NCBI GenBank assembly: GCA_019243075.1
Contig: JAFAUV010000005.1
Location: forward strand, 1-6,561
Length of the DNA stretch: 6,561 nt
Direction: 5' to 3'
From: Bradyrhizobium sp.
GTDB taxonomy: Bacteria; Pseudomonadota; Alphaproteobacteria; Rhizobiales; Xanthobacteraceae
The position numbers and the translations under genes were made by a program. Numbering within the stretch: the stretch's first letter is position 1; each line of letters opens with the position of its first letter. Below the pieces are notes generated by a model. The model was given only the letters and a program-made list of their open reading frames with translations, was not told where the DNA came from and searched no databases. Positions 1 to 6,397 of this stretch are shown here, one piece after another.

Positions 1-100
1 TTTACCCAAGCCGCGGGCGACGTCCGATCCCTTTACCCGCTGCTTACCATACTAACCGTGGCAACATTGGAGCAGGTTCGTTGGTAAAGTCTGAACGTCG

Positions 101-1087
101 TTAGACAATTTTTACCACGATCCGGCCGCGGACCTCGCCGGCAAGGATTTTTGGCCCCGTCTCGAGCACCTGGGATAACCCAATTTCATGAGTGATTTCA
201 GCCAGTTTCGAGCGGTCCAGGTCGCGGGCCAGGCGTTCCCAGGCGGCTTGGCGCGGCGAAACCGGGCACATCACGGAATCGATGCCCAGAAGGCACACCC
301 CGCGCAAAATAAACGGTGCAACCGAGGCCGGCAGGTCCATTCCGGCCGCCAGGCCGCAGGCGGCGATGGCGCCGCCATACCTGGTCATCGACAGCAGATT
401 GGCGAGCGTACGCGAGCCGACGCTGTCGACACCGCCCGCCCAGCGCTCTTTGGCAAGTGGCTTGCCCGGACCTGAAAGTTCATTGCGGTCGATCACCTCG
501 GCGGCGCCGAGGCTGGTGAGATAGGGCGTCTCCGACATCCGGCCGGTCGAGGCGATGACGTGATAGCCGAGCTTGGCGAGGATGGCGGTCGCCACCGAGC
601 CGACGCCGCCGGCCGCGCCCGTCACGACCACCGGTCCGCTCTTGGGCGACACGCCCTGCTTCTCCAGCGCCAGCACGGCCAGCATCGCGGTGAAACCGGC
701 GGTACCGATGGCCATCGCCTCTCGCGCCGATATGCCCTCGGGCAGCCGCACCAGCCAGTCGCCCCTCACGCGGGCTTTCTCGGCGTAGGCGCCGAGATGC
801 GTTTCGCCCAGGCCCCAGCCGGTGCAGATCACCTTATCGCCGGCCTTCCACTGCGGATGCGACGATCGTTCGACGGTGCCGGCAAAGTCGATGCCGGCGA
901 TCATCGGGAAGCGCCGTACCACAGGCGCCTTGCCGGTGACGGCGAGGCCATCCTTGTAGTTCAGCGTCGACCATTCGACGGCAACGGTGACGTCGCCCTC
1001 CATCAATTCGGCTTCGTCGAATTGGGTGAGCGCCGCAGCGATGCCCTTCTCGGCCTTGTCGATCCTGATCGCCTTGAATGTTCCCAA
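101..1087 (-). CDS. acuI: Acryloyl-CoA reductase (NADPH), AcuI/YhdH family of zinc-independent medium-chain dehydrogenases
   Basis: The 328-residue product matches the YhdH/AcuI family in length and motifs. An N-terminal GroES-like domain covers about residues 1-125, with STLNYKDGLAVTG at 40-52 and PMIAGIDFAGTVE at 61-73. A Rossmann domain follows, with the nucleotide-binding glycine motif GAAGGVGS at 157-164 and an STGR segment at 180-183 of the kind that reads the NADPH phosphate. The motif AGGVDSVGS (217-225) corresponds to the family's AGxxDxVG. I see no cysteine/histidine zinc-ligand set, as expected. Family members reduce acryloyl-CoA to propionyl-CoA in the cytoplasm, in DMSP or 3-hydroxypropionate metabolism or as detoxification of a reactive acyl-CoA. 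The start is TTG at 1087-1085. It is preceded by a clear AGGGAG (complement of 1094-1099) at 6 bases, and I see no better in-frame ATG. The gene lies 42 bases after the MFS gene and is probably its operon partner. The family call is strong; the physiological substrate here is inferred. Confidence 0.9.
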   Translation of the reverse strand: MGTFKAIRIDKAEKGIAAALTQFDEAELMEGDVTVAVEWSTLNYKDGLAVTGKAPVVRRFPMIAGIDFAGTVERSSHPQWKAGDKVICTGWGLGETHLGAYAEKARVRGDWLVRLPEGISAREAMAIGTAGFTAMLAVLALEKQGVSPKSGPVVVTGAAGGVGSVATAILAKLGYHVIASTGRMSETPYLTSLGAAEVIDRNELSGPGKPLAKERWAGGVDSVGSRTLANLLSMTRYGGAIAACGLAAGMDLPASVAPFILRGVCLLGIDSVMCPVSPRQAAWERLARDLDRSKLAEITHEIGLSQVLETGPKILAGEVRGRIVVKIV

Positions 1088-1093
1088 GGTACA

Positions 1094-1099
1094 CTCCCT
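1094..1099 (-). promoter_or_regulatory. Ribosome binding site of acuI, supports a TTG start
   Basis: On the minus strand this reads AGGGAG, followed by six bases and then TTG (1087-1085). The good Shine-Dalgarno match and spacing decide in favour of the unusual TTG start. A GTG at 1094 is in another frame and does not lead to the AcuI protein. Confidence 0.7.
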
Positions 1100-1129
1100 G
1101 AACTGCTGTTTCGGGAGATGTTTAGCGGA

Positions 1130-2380
1130 TCAGGCTGGCTCTGCAACGGCCCTTTGCACGGGCTGCTCCACAATCGGCAGGTTGATCAGAGCCGACAGCA
1201 CGCCGAACAGGATCGAAAGCCACCAGATCGGCGTATAGGAGCCGAATTTCTCGAACACCACGCCGCCGAGCCAGACGCCGAGGAAACCGCCGACCTGATG
1301 GCTGACAAAGGCGAACCCATAGAGCGTGGCGAACCAGCGCGTTCCGAACATCAGCGAAACCAGCGCCGACGTCGGCGGCACCGTCGATAGCCACAACAGC
1401 CCGGAGACCGCGCCGAACGCGATCGCACTGAACGGCGTGACCGGGAACGAGATGAAAGCCGCCGTCGCCAGTGCGCGAGCAAAATAGATGACGGACAGGA
1501 TGTAGCGCTTGGGCAAGCGGTTCTGGATCCAGCCGACGGTGAGCGAGCCGACCATGTTGAAAAAGCCGATCGAGGCCATCACCCAGCCCCCGATCTGGGC
1601 GGAGATGGCGCGATCAGCCAGGAACGGGGGCAGATGCACCGTAATGAAAGCGAGTTGAAAGCCGCAGGTGAAGAAGCCGAGCACCAGCAGCACGTAAGAG
1701 CGATGCCCGAAGGCTTCGGCGAGCGCGATCTTGAACGATTGCTGCTTCGCCGCCGGTACGCTGGCCGATGCGGCGGGCGGCGTGGACAATGCGAGCGACA
1801 GCGGCACGATCAACAGCATCAGGAACGCGAACACCGTCAGCGCGGCCTGCCAGCCGAAATTGTCGATCAGGGCCACGCCGAACGGAGCAAACACGAATTG
1901 CCCGAACGATCCTGCCGCAGTGCCTGCGCCGAGCGCCACACCGCGCCGTTCCGGAGGCAACAATTTCGAGAATGCCGACAGCACCAGGTTGAACGAGCAG
2001 CCGGACAATCCGAAGCCCGCCAGGACGCCCGCGCCGAGATCGAGCGACAAGGGTGTTGCCGCATAGCGCATCATCAACAGACCGCCGGCATAGAGCAACG
2101 CACCGACGCAGATCACGCGGAGCGCGCCGAAGCGGTCGGCGATCGCGCCCGCGATCGGCTGTCCGAGCCCCCACAACAGGTTCTGCACGGCCAGCGCGAG
2201 GCCGAACACGTCGCGGCCCCAGGCGAGCTCGCGGCTCATGGGCTGCACGAAGAAGCCGAGCGCCGATCTCGGACCGAAGCTCAACAAAGCAATCGCGCAA
2301 CCGCAGACGATAATGATGAGCGGCGTGCGCCAGCTCTTGGGATCGGATGGTGGTACCAGATCGTCCGCGGCTGACGACAT
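1130..2380 (-). CDS. MFS transporter, 12 TM, YcxA-like / monocarboxylate-porter-like
   Basis: The 416-residue product is a major facilitator superfamily permease of the inner membrane. About twelve hydrophobic helices can be read, near residues 20-45, 57-80, 88-107, 113-135, 150-172, 176-198, 228-250, 262-284, 292-312, 316-337, 352-374 and 385-403. A polar central loop spans about 199-225. The loop between helices 2 and 3 carries the MFS signature GAIADRFGALR (78-88). The segments AVQNLLWGLGQPIAGA (64-79) and SHQVGGFLG (360-368) resemble YcxA-like permeases related to oxalate/formate and monocarboxylate porters. The substrate cannot be told from sequence; a small carboxylate is a guess supported only by the adjacent acyl-CoA reductase. 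The ATG at 2380 has an upstream AAGGGG at 6 bases on the minus strand. The gene is divergent from nadA and probably leads a two-gene transcript with acuI. I found no convincing sigma-70 promoter for it. Confidence 0.88.
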   Translation of the reverse strand: MSSAADDLVPPSDPKSWRTPLIIIVCGCAIALLSFGPRSALGFFVQPMSRELAWGRDVFGLALAVQNLLWGLGQPIAGAIADRFGALRVICVGALLYAGGLLMMRYAATPLSLDLGAGVLAGFGLSGCSFNLVLSAFSKLLPPERRGVALGAGTAAGSFGQFVFAPFGVALIDNFGWQAALTVFAFLMLLIVPLSLALSTPPAASASVPAAKQQSFKIALAEAFGHRSYVLLVLGFFTCGFQLAFITVHLPPFLADRAISAQIGGWVMASIGFFNMVGSLTVGWIQNRLPKRYILSVIYFARALATAAFISFPVTPFSAIAFGAVSGLLWLSTVPPTSALVSLMFGTRWFATLYGFAFVSHQVGGFLGVWLGGVVFEKFGSYTPIWWLSILFGVLSALINLPIVEQPVQRAVAEPA

Positions 2381-2554
2381 CGGCTGCCCCTTTTTGTCGC
2401 GGCTTTCGCAGTCAATCGGCCGCGTTCATTACACAGAGTTAATGCACTTGCATGGAAATCCAAGCACCCGGTTCAAAAAATCGTTTCGCCCGGTGAACAC
2501 GGCGAGTTGATAGCGATGGGCTTGGCGAACCCTGCCAGGCCGTGCTAGATTTGA

Positions 2555-2574
2555 TTTGCTCAATATGAGTATAA
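2555..2574 (+). promoter_or_regulatory. Palindromic operator 1 upstream of nadA (NadQ-like box)
   Basis: An imperfect palindrome reads TTGCTC (2556-2561), a 5-base spacer AATAT, then GAGTAT (2567-2572). It matches operator 2 at 16 of 20 positions. It overlaps a perfect TATAAT at 2570-2575, so a bound protein would block that promoter. The half-site form (ATACTC-N5-GAGTAT) and position before nadABC fit the predicted alphaproteobacterial NAD repressor NadQ. That assignment is from memory and the regulator gene is not in the window. Confidence 0.6.
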
Positions 2575-2575
2575 T
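2570..2575 (+). promoter_or_regulatory. Possible -10 element of the nadABC promoter
   Basis: A perfect TATAAT hexamer lies 92 bases upstream of the nadA start and inside the right half of operator 1. The -35 side is weak: TAGATT at 2546-2551 gives an 18-base spacer. TTGATT at 2551-2556 is a better hexamer but sits only 13 bases away. A second -10-like TATACT at 2630-2635 lies inside operator 2, so the true start point is open. Confidence 0.4.
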
Positions 2576-2596
2576 GGGCTTGAAGAGCAAAGGATC

Positions 2597-2611
2597 CGGC
2601 TCCGCGAGCCG
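2597..2611 (+). other. GC-rich hairpin between the two operators
   Basis: CGGCTC (2597-2602) and GAGCCG (2606-2611) form a perfect 6-bp stem with a CGC loop. AT (2594-2595) and AT (2613-2614) could extend it past a one-base mismatch. If transcription starts near the first -10, the hairpin lies in the leader RNA. It is followed by AATTTAAAA rather than a T-run, so it is not a normal terminator. Function unknown. Confidence 0.35.
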
Positions 2612-2629
2612 AATTTAAAACGCTCCAAA

Positions 2630-2649
2630 TATACTCAATACGAGCATAA
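2630..2649 (+). promoter_or_regulatory. Palindromic operator 2 upstream of nadA (NadQ-like box)
   Basis: A near-perfect palindrome reads ATACTC (2631-2636), AATAC, then GAGCAT (2642-2647), with a single mismatch between the arms. T2630 and A2648 extend it by one pair. It is the better of the two boxes. Its centre is 75 bp from that of operator 1 and it ends 20 bases before the nadA ATG, so a bound protein would block a start at the TATACT (2630-2635) or impede elongation. Confidence 0.65.
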
Positions 2650-2657
2650 ATCTGCCC

Positions 2658-2662
2658 GGAGG
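2658..2662 (+). promoter_or_regulatory. Ribosome binding site of nadA
   Basis: GGAGG lies five bases before the ATG at 2668. It supports this start over the internal Met36 codon at 2773, and so supports the N-terminal extension of the protein. Confidence 0.75.
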
Positions 2663-2667
2663 CAAAT

Positions 2668-3789
2668 ATGCCGATCGCTGGAATCTACGGACCCGACGAT
2701 TTCCCCACACCCGCTGGAGGCCAGCCCAACCCATTACGAGGCTCCCGCGTCACTGATGCAGAGCGCCTTCACATGCCGCCGATGCCCCGGCTGGAATGGA
2801 CGCCCGAAATCGAGCGCGCGACCTCCTATCTCTACGAGCGCGTCAAGAACGTGATCCCGCCCGTCGAGTGGCCGTTCATGGCGCCTTATGTCAAGGCAAT
2901 CAATGAGCTGAAGGCCGAGCGCGACGCGGTGATCCTCGCGCACAACTACCAGACTCCGGAAATCTTCCATTGCGTCGCCGATATCGTCGGCGACTCGCTG
3001 CAGCTTGCCGTCGAGGCCACCAAGGTCAGGGCCGGGACCATCATCCAGTGCGGCGTGCACTTCATGGCGGAGACATCCAAGATCCTGAACCCGCACAAGC
3101 GCGTGCTGATCCCGGACTCGCGCGCCGGCTGCTCGCTGGCCTCCAGCATCACCGGCTCAGATGTGCGATTGCTGCGTGGGCGGTTTCCCGGCGTTCCGGT
3201 GGTGGCCTATGTCAACACCCCGGCTGAAGTGAAGGCGGAAGTCGACATCTGCTGCACATCGTCGAATGCGCTCGCGGTGGTCGAGAGCCTGAACGCGCCG
3301 GAGGTGATCTTCCTGCCGGATCAATATCTCGCCAGATATGTCGCCTCGAAGACCGATGTGAAGATCATCGCCTGGAAGGGCGCGTGCGAGGTGCATGAGC
3401 GCTTCACCGGCGACGAACTGCGCGCCTATCGCGAAGCCGATCCTTCGTTGCAGATCATCGCGCATCCGGAATGCCCGCCCGACGTGCTGGCGGAAGCCGA
3501 TTTCACCGGCTCGACCGCCCATATGATCGACTGGGTCCGCAAGAACCGGAGCAAGCGCGTAGTGATGATCACGGAATGCTCGATGGCCGACAATGTGCGG
3601 GCCGAGCTGCCCGACGTCGAAATGGTACGCCCCTGCAATCTCTGCCCGCACATGAAGCGGATCACGCTGCCGAAGATCCTGGACAGCCTGATTTCGCTGC
3701 GCGAGGAGGTGACGATCGATCCGCTCATCGCGGAGAAGGCGCGGCGTTCGGTCGAGCGCATGATCAACCTCAAAAATTGCAAAAATTGA
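2668..3789 (+). CDS. nadA: Quinolinate synthase NadA
   Basis: NadA condenses iminoaspartate (from NadB) with dihydroxyacetone phosphate to form quinolinate in the cytoplasm, using an oxygen-sensitive [4Fe-4S] cluster. The 373-residue product has the three repeated subdomains of the family. Visible motifs are AHNYQTPEI (91-99), GDSLQLA (108-114), FMAETSKIL (132-140), SRAGCSLASS (151-160), YVNTPAEVKA (181-190), CCTSSN (195-200), GACEVHERF (238-246), HPECPPDV (266-273) and RPCNLCPHMK (321-330). The likely cluster ligands are Cys155, Cys240 and Cys326, about 85 residues apart as in known NadA structures. About 35 N-terminal residues precede the conserved part, somewhat more than in E. coli NadA. 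First gene of a nadA-nadB-nadC operon behind two operator boxes. The last residues are odd: a 9-bp tandem duplication at 3771-3788 adds Cys-Lys-Asn before the stop. Function is confident. Confidence 0.97.
   Translation: MPIAGIYGPDDFPTPAGGQPNPLRGSRVTDAERLHMPPMPRLEWTPEIERATSYLYERVKNVIPPVEWPFMAPYVKAINELKAERDAVILAHNYQTPEIFHCVADIVGDSLQLAVEATKVRAGTIIQCGVHFMAETSKILNPHKRVLIPDSRAGCSLASSITGSDVRLLRGRFPGVPVVAYVNTPAEVKAEVDICCTSSNALAVVESLNAPEVIFLPDQYLARYVASKTDVKIIAWKGACEVHERFTGDELRAYREADPSLQIIAHPECPPDVLAEADFTGSTAHMIDWVRKNRSKRVVMITECSMADNVRAELPDVEMVRPCNLCPHMKRITLPKILDSLISLREEVTIDPLIAEKARRSVERMINLKNCKN
3771..3788 (+). repeat. 9-bp tandem duplication at the 3' end of nadA
   Basis: CAAAAATTG occurs twice in direct succession (3771-3779 and 3780-3788). 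The unit length keeps the frame. With one copy the protein would end in LKN; with two it ends in LKNCKN. It looks like a recent slippage event in a region under little constraint. Confidence 0.7.
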
Positions 3790-3850
3790 AAGGCTGTCGT
3801 CCCGGCCAAGCGAGTTGTCCGCCCCACGAAGAGCGAAGGCGGAAGCGCAG
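3790..3850 (+). repeat. Likely remnant of a dispersed intergenic repeat between nadA and nadB
   Basis: The spacer contains GTCGTCCCGGCCAAGCGAG and then TCCGCC (3818-3823) paired with GGCGGA (3838-3843) across a 14-base loop. Both segments resemble short repeats scattered between genes in Bradyrhizobium-type genomes; this is from memory. No T-run follows, so it is probably not a terminator. The hairpin may affect mRNA stability or translation coupling inside the operon. Confidence 0.4.
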
Positions 3851-3858
3851 CCCTGACG

Positions 3859-3865
3859 AAAGGAG
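3859..3865 (+). promoter_or_regulatory. Ribosome binding site of nadB, decides the start
   Basis: AAAGGAG abuts the ATG at 3866 with no spacer, which is too close for initiation. It lies six bases before the in-frame ATG at 3872, which is ideal. The second ATG is therefore the better start. Confidence 0.75.
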
Positions 3866-3871
3866 ATGGCC

Positions 3872-5476
3872 ATGACAAATAACAACTACGATCTCACCCG
3901 CAGGACAGACGATGTCGTCATCGTCGGCGGCGGTCTCGCCGGCCTGTTCTGTGCGCTCAAGCTCGCACCCCGCCCCGTGACGCTGATTTCGGCGGCCCCG
4001 CTTGGCGAGGGCGCTTCCAGCGCCTGGGCGCAAGGCGGCATCGCCGCCGCGGTGGCCGACGGCGACAGCGCCGCAGCGCATGCCGCCGACACCGTTGCCG
4101 TCGGCGGCGGCATCGTCGATGAAGAGATCGCGCTCGGCCTCGCGCGCGAGGCCGGCGCCCGCATCCAGGATCTGCTCCACTATGGCGTCGCCTTCGACCG
4201 TGATCTCGAAGGCAAGCTCGCCGTCGGCCGCGAAGCCGCGCATTCGGCGCGCCGGATCGTGCATGTGCGCGGCGATATGGCGGGCAAGGCGATCATCGCG
4301 GCCCTAACCGACGCGGTGCGCAAGACACCTTCGATCCGCGTGATCGAAGGTTTCGCCGCCGAGGCCCTGCTGACCGACGAGGGCGCGGTCATCGGCCTGC
4401 AATTGCGTCAAGTTGGCGAGGCCGCGGCGCGGCCCGTCACCGTCGCCTCGCGCGCGGTGGTGCTCGCGACCGGCGGCATCGGCCATCTCTATGCGGTGAC
4501 CACCAACCCGCGTGAGGCCAGCGGACTGGGCCTCGCGATCGCCGCCCGCGCCGGCGCCGTGATCGCCGATCCCGAATTCGTGCAGTTCCATCCGACCGCG
4601 ATCATGGTCGGCCGGGATCCGGCGCCGCTGGCGACCGAAGCGCTGCGTGGCGAAGGCGCAGCACTGATCAACGCGAAAGGCGAGCGCTTCATGCTGGCAC
4701 AGCATCCGCTGGCGGAGCTTGCGCCACGCGACATCGTGGCACGCGGCGTGTTCGCCGAGATTGCCGCCGGCCGTGGCGCGTTCCTCGATGCTCGCGAGGC
4801 GCTCGGTGCGCGCTTTGCAGAAAGATTCCCGACGGTCTATGCGAGCTGCCTCAGCGCCGGTCTCGATCCGGCGAAACAGCCGATCCCGGTCGCGCCTGCG
4901 GCGCACTACCACATGGGCGGCATTGCCGTGGACGCAAAGGGCCGCAGCTCGCTGAAAGGCCTCTGGGCCGGCGGCGAAGTCGCCTCAACAGGCGCGCATG
5001 GCGCCAACCGCCTCGCCTCCAACTCGCTGCTCGAAGCAGTCGTGTTCGCCGCGCGCATCGCCGAGAACATCAGCGGAGAGGCAATCGCAACCCCAGCAGG
5101 GCTGCCGCCGGTGCTGGTCGTGCCACGCAACTGCGCGATGGCGGCGCCTGCCGCGAAAACCCTGCGCGCGATGATGAGCTCGCATGTCGGCGTCGTCAGG
5201 GATGGCGGCAGGCTCGCCGAGGCGGTGCGGAGTTTCGCAGACCTCGAGCGTGAGACCGGCAACACCGAGCTGCGCAGCATGGCGACGGCAGCGCTGCTGG
5301 TCGCGGCTTCCGCCTGGAGCCGCCGCGAAAGCCGCGGGGCACATTTTCGCTCCGACTATCCGGCTGAGAAGCCGCTGCTGGCGCATCGCACCATGACCAC
5401 GCTCGGCGCGGCGCGCGAGATCGCCGAGACGCTCGAGGTCCCCGCACCGCGGACTGCCCAACCCATGATCGCCTGA
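3872..5476 (+). CDS. nadB: L-aspartate oxidase NadB
   Basis: NadB oxidises L-aspartate to iminoaspartate with FAD, passing electrons to oxygen or fumarate, and supplies NadA. The product has 534 residues from ATG 3872. An upstream in-frame ATG at 3866 would add two residues but lacks room for its ribosome binding site. Numbering from 3872: the FAD Rossmann motif VVIVGGGLAGLFCAL is at 16-30, SSAWAQGGIAAA at 49-60, and HSARRIVHVRGD at 124-135. ATGGIGHLYAVTTNP is at 199-213, EFVQFHPTA at 235-243, EALRGEGAAL at 256-265 and HYHMGGI at 345-351. The FAD-contacting region around 363-388 contains GANRLASNS, and the C-terminal helical domain carries SRRESRGAHFRSDYP at 483-497. His240, Arg259 and His347 match positions expected for the succinate dehydrogenase/aspartate oxidase active site. 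Length and motifs are complete. The stop codon is used in the nadC ribosome binding site. Fumarate reductase flavoproteins are related, but the operon settles the call. Confidence 0.97.
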   Translation: MTNNNYDLTRRTDDVVIVGGGLAGLFCALKLAPRPVTLISAAPLGEGASSAWAQGGIAAAVADGDSAAAHAADTVAVGGGIVDEEIALGLAREAGARIQDLLHYGVAFDRDLEGKLAVGREAAHSARRIVHVRGDMAGKAIIAALTDAVRKTPSIRVIEGFAAEALLTDEGAVIGLQLRQVGEAAARPVTVASRAVVLATGGIGHLYAVTTNPREASGLGLAIAARAGAVIADPEFVQFHPTAIMVGRDPAPLATEALRGEGAALINAKGERFMLAQHPLAELAPRDIVARGVFAEIAAGRGAFLDAREALGARFAERFPTVYASCLSAGLDPAKQPIPVAPAAHYHMGGIAVDAKGRSSLKGLWAGGEVASTGAHGANRLASNSLLEAVVFAARIAENISGEAIATPAGLPPVLVVPRNCAMAAPAAKTLRAMMSSHVGVVRDGGRLAEAVRSFADLERETGNTELRSMATAALLVAASAWSRRESRGAHFRSDYPAEKPLLAHRTMTTLGAAREIAETLEVPAPRTAQPMIA

Positions 5477-5478
5477 GG
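5474..5478 (+). promoter_or_regulatory. nadC ribosome binding site overlapping the nadB stop
   Basis: TGAGG, containing the nadB TGA, lies six bases before the nadC ATG at 5485. The eight-base gap between the genes and the shared stop/Shine-Dalgarno suggest translational coupling of nadB and nadC. Confidence 0.55.
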
Positions 5479-5484
5479 CACCCC

Positions 5485-6357
5485 ATGACGACTGCCGCTT
5501 CGCTGCTCAACCCCGATGCCTTCCTGTCGCCGCTGGCGCTCGATGAAGCCGTGCACCGCGCCCTCGACGAGGATCTCGGCCGCGCCGGCGATGTCACTTC
5601 AATGGCGACGATTCCGGAAACCATACGAGCACATGCCGTGATGGTCGCGCGACAGGACGGGGTGATCGCCGGCCTGCCGCTCGCGGTCGCGACGTTCCGG
5701 AAGCTTTCGCCCGACATCAAGATTGCCGCGCACGCCCGCGATGGCGCCGCGGTCGCCAAAGGCGCGCATGTGCTGACCATCGACGGTCCCGCCCGCGCCG
5801 TGCTTGCAGCCGAGCGCACCGCGCTCAATTTCGTCGGCCGCCTCTCCGGGATTGCAACGCTGACCGCCGACTACGTCCGCCGCACCGCCGGTACGAAGAT
5901 GCGCATCTGCTGCACGCGCAAGACCACGCCGGGGCTGCGGGCGCTGGAGAAGCACGCCGTGCGCGCGGGCGGCGGCTCGAACCACCGCTTCGGCCTCGAC
6001 GACGCCGTGCTCATCAAGGACAACCACGTGGCGGTCGCCGGCGGCATCGTGCCGGCCATCGAGCGGGCCCGCGCCCGGGCAGGCCACCTCGTCAAGATCG
6101 AGGTCGAGGTCGACACGCTCGATCAGCTCCGCGAGGCGCTGTCCATCGGCGTCGACGCGGTGCTCCTCGACAATATGGGGCCGGACACGCTCCGCGAGGC
6201 GGTGGCGATCATCGACGGGCGCGCCCTGTCGGAGGCGTCCGGGCGCATCGATCGCGAGACGGTCGGCGCGGTGGCGGCCTCGGGCGTCGACCTCATCTCC
6301 TGCGGCTGGATCACCCACAGCGCGCCGATCATCGACCTCGGCCTCGACGCGGGCTGA
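5485..6357 (+). CDS. nadC: Nicotinate-nucleotide pyrophosphorylase (carboxylating), quinolinate phosphoribosyltransferase NadC
   Basis: NadC converts quinolinate and PRPP to nicotinate mononucleotide, CO2 and pyrophosphate, ending the de novo branch encoded here. The 290-residue product is full length. The N-terminal domain has EDLGRAGDVTS (29-39). The phosphoribosyltransferase barrel has AERTALNFVGRLSGIAT (109-125), CTRKTTPGLRALEKHAV (143-159), GGGSNHRFGL (162-171), VLIKDNH (175-181), KIEVEVDTLDQ (204-214), AVLLDNMGP (225-233) and GVDLISCGWITHSAP (267-281). Catalytic and phosphate-binding residues expected in the family are present: Arg111, Arg145, Lys146, His167, Arg168, Lys178, Glu207 and Asp229. 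ISCG replaces the common ISVG, a mild change. The start follows the nadB stop by eight bases. From about 5870 on, codon choice shifts towards CTC for Leu and GAC for Asp. The gene ends 15 bases before a large inverted repeat. Confidence 0.97.
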   Translation: MTTAASLLNPDAFLSPLALDEAVHRALDEDLGRAGDVTSMATIPETIRAHAVMVARQDGVIAGLPLAVATFRKLSPDIKIAAHARDGAAVAKGAHVLTIDGPARAVLAAERTALNFVGRLSGIATLTADYVRRTAGTKMRICCTRKTTPGLRALEKHAVRAGGGSNHRFGLDDAVLIKDNHVAVAGGIVPAIERARARAGHLVKIEVEVDTLDQLREALSIGVDAVLLDNMGPDTLREAVAIIDGRALSEASGRIDRETVGAVAASGVDLISCGWITHSAPIIDLGLDAG

Positions 6358-6371
6358 GGGCCGCCGTGCCG

Positions 6372-6397
6372 ACCCTCCCCCCTCTGCGGGGGAGGGT
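6372..6397 (+). terminator. Possible transcription end for nadABC at the first repeat hairpin
   Basis: A 10-bp hairpin with a six-base loop (6382-6387) begins 15 bases after the nadC stop. It lacks a following T-run, so it is not a classic intrinsic terminator. Such GC-rich repeat hairpins often stabilise or define 3' ends, and no other candidate terminator lies before the window edge. Confidence 0.35.

Noticed and set aside
44..87. TTACCA (44-49) and TGGTAA (82-87) inverted pair, and TTTACCC repeated at 1-7 and 32-38
   Set aside because: The arms are short with a 32-base gap and no T-run on either side. This is not enough for a terminator or operator call. The neighbouring gene lies outside the window.
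560..1390. 276-codon plus-strand frame opposite acuI and the MFS gene
   Set aside because: It runs antisense across two clear genes, is rich in Arg, His and Gly, and has no recognisable domain. It is a high-GC shadow frame.
2405..2480. Candidate sigma-70 promoter for the MFS gene on the minus strand (TGTAAT-like -10)
   Set aside because: No acceptable -35 element at 16-18 bases could be found, so I do not report a promoter.
2467..2498. GTTCA (2471-2475) / TGAAC (2494-2498) inverted pair and a repeated CCCGGT in the MFS upstream region
   Set aside because: Five-base arms 18 bases apart are expected by chance, and no aligned promoter is visible to give them meaning.
3157..3885. 242-codon minus-strand frame opposite nadA
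   Set aside because: It is antisense to a highly conserved gene, has no motif, and spans the intergenic spacer. Shadow frame.
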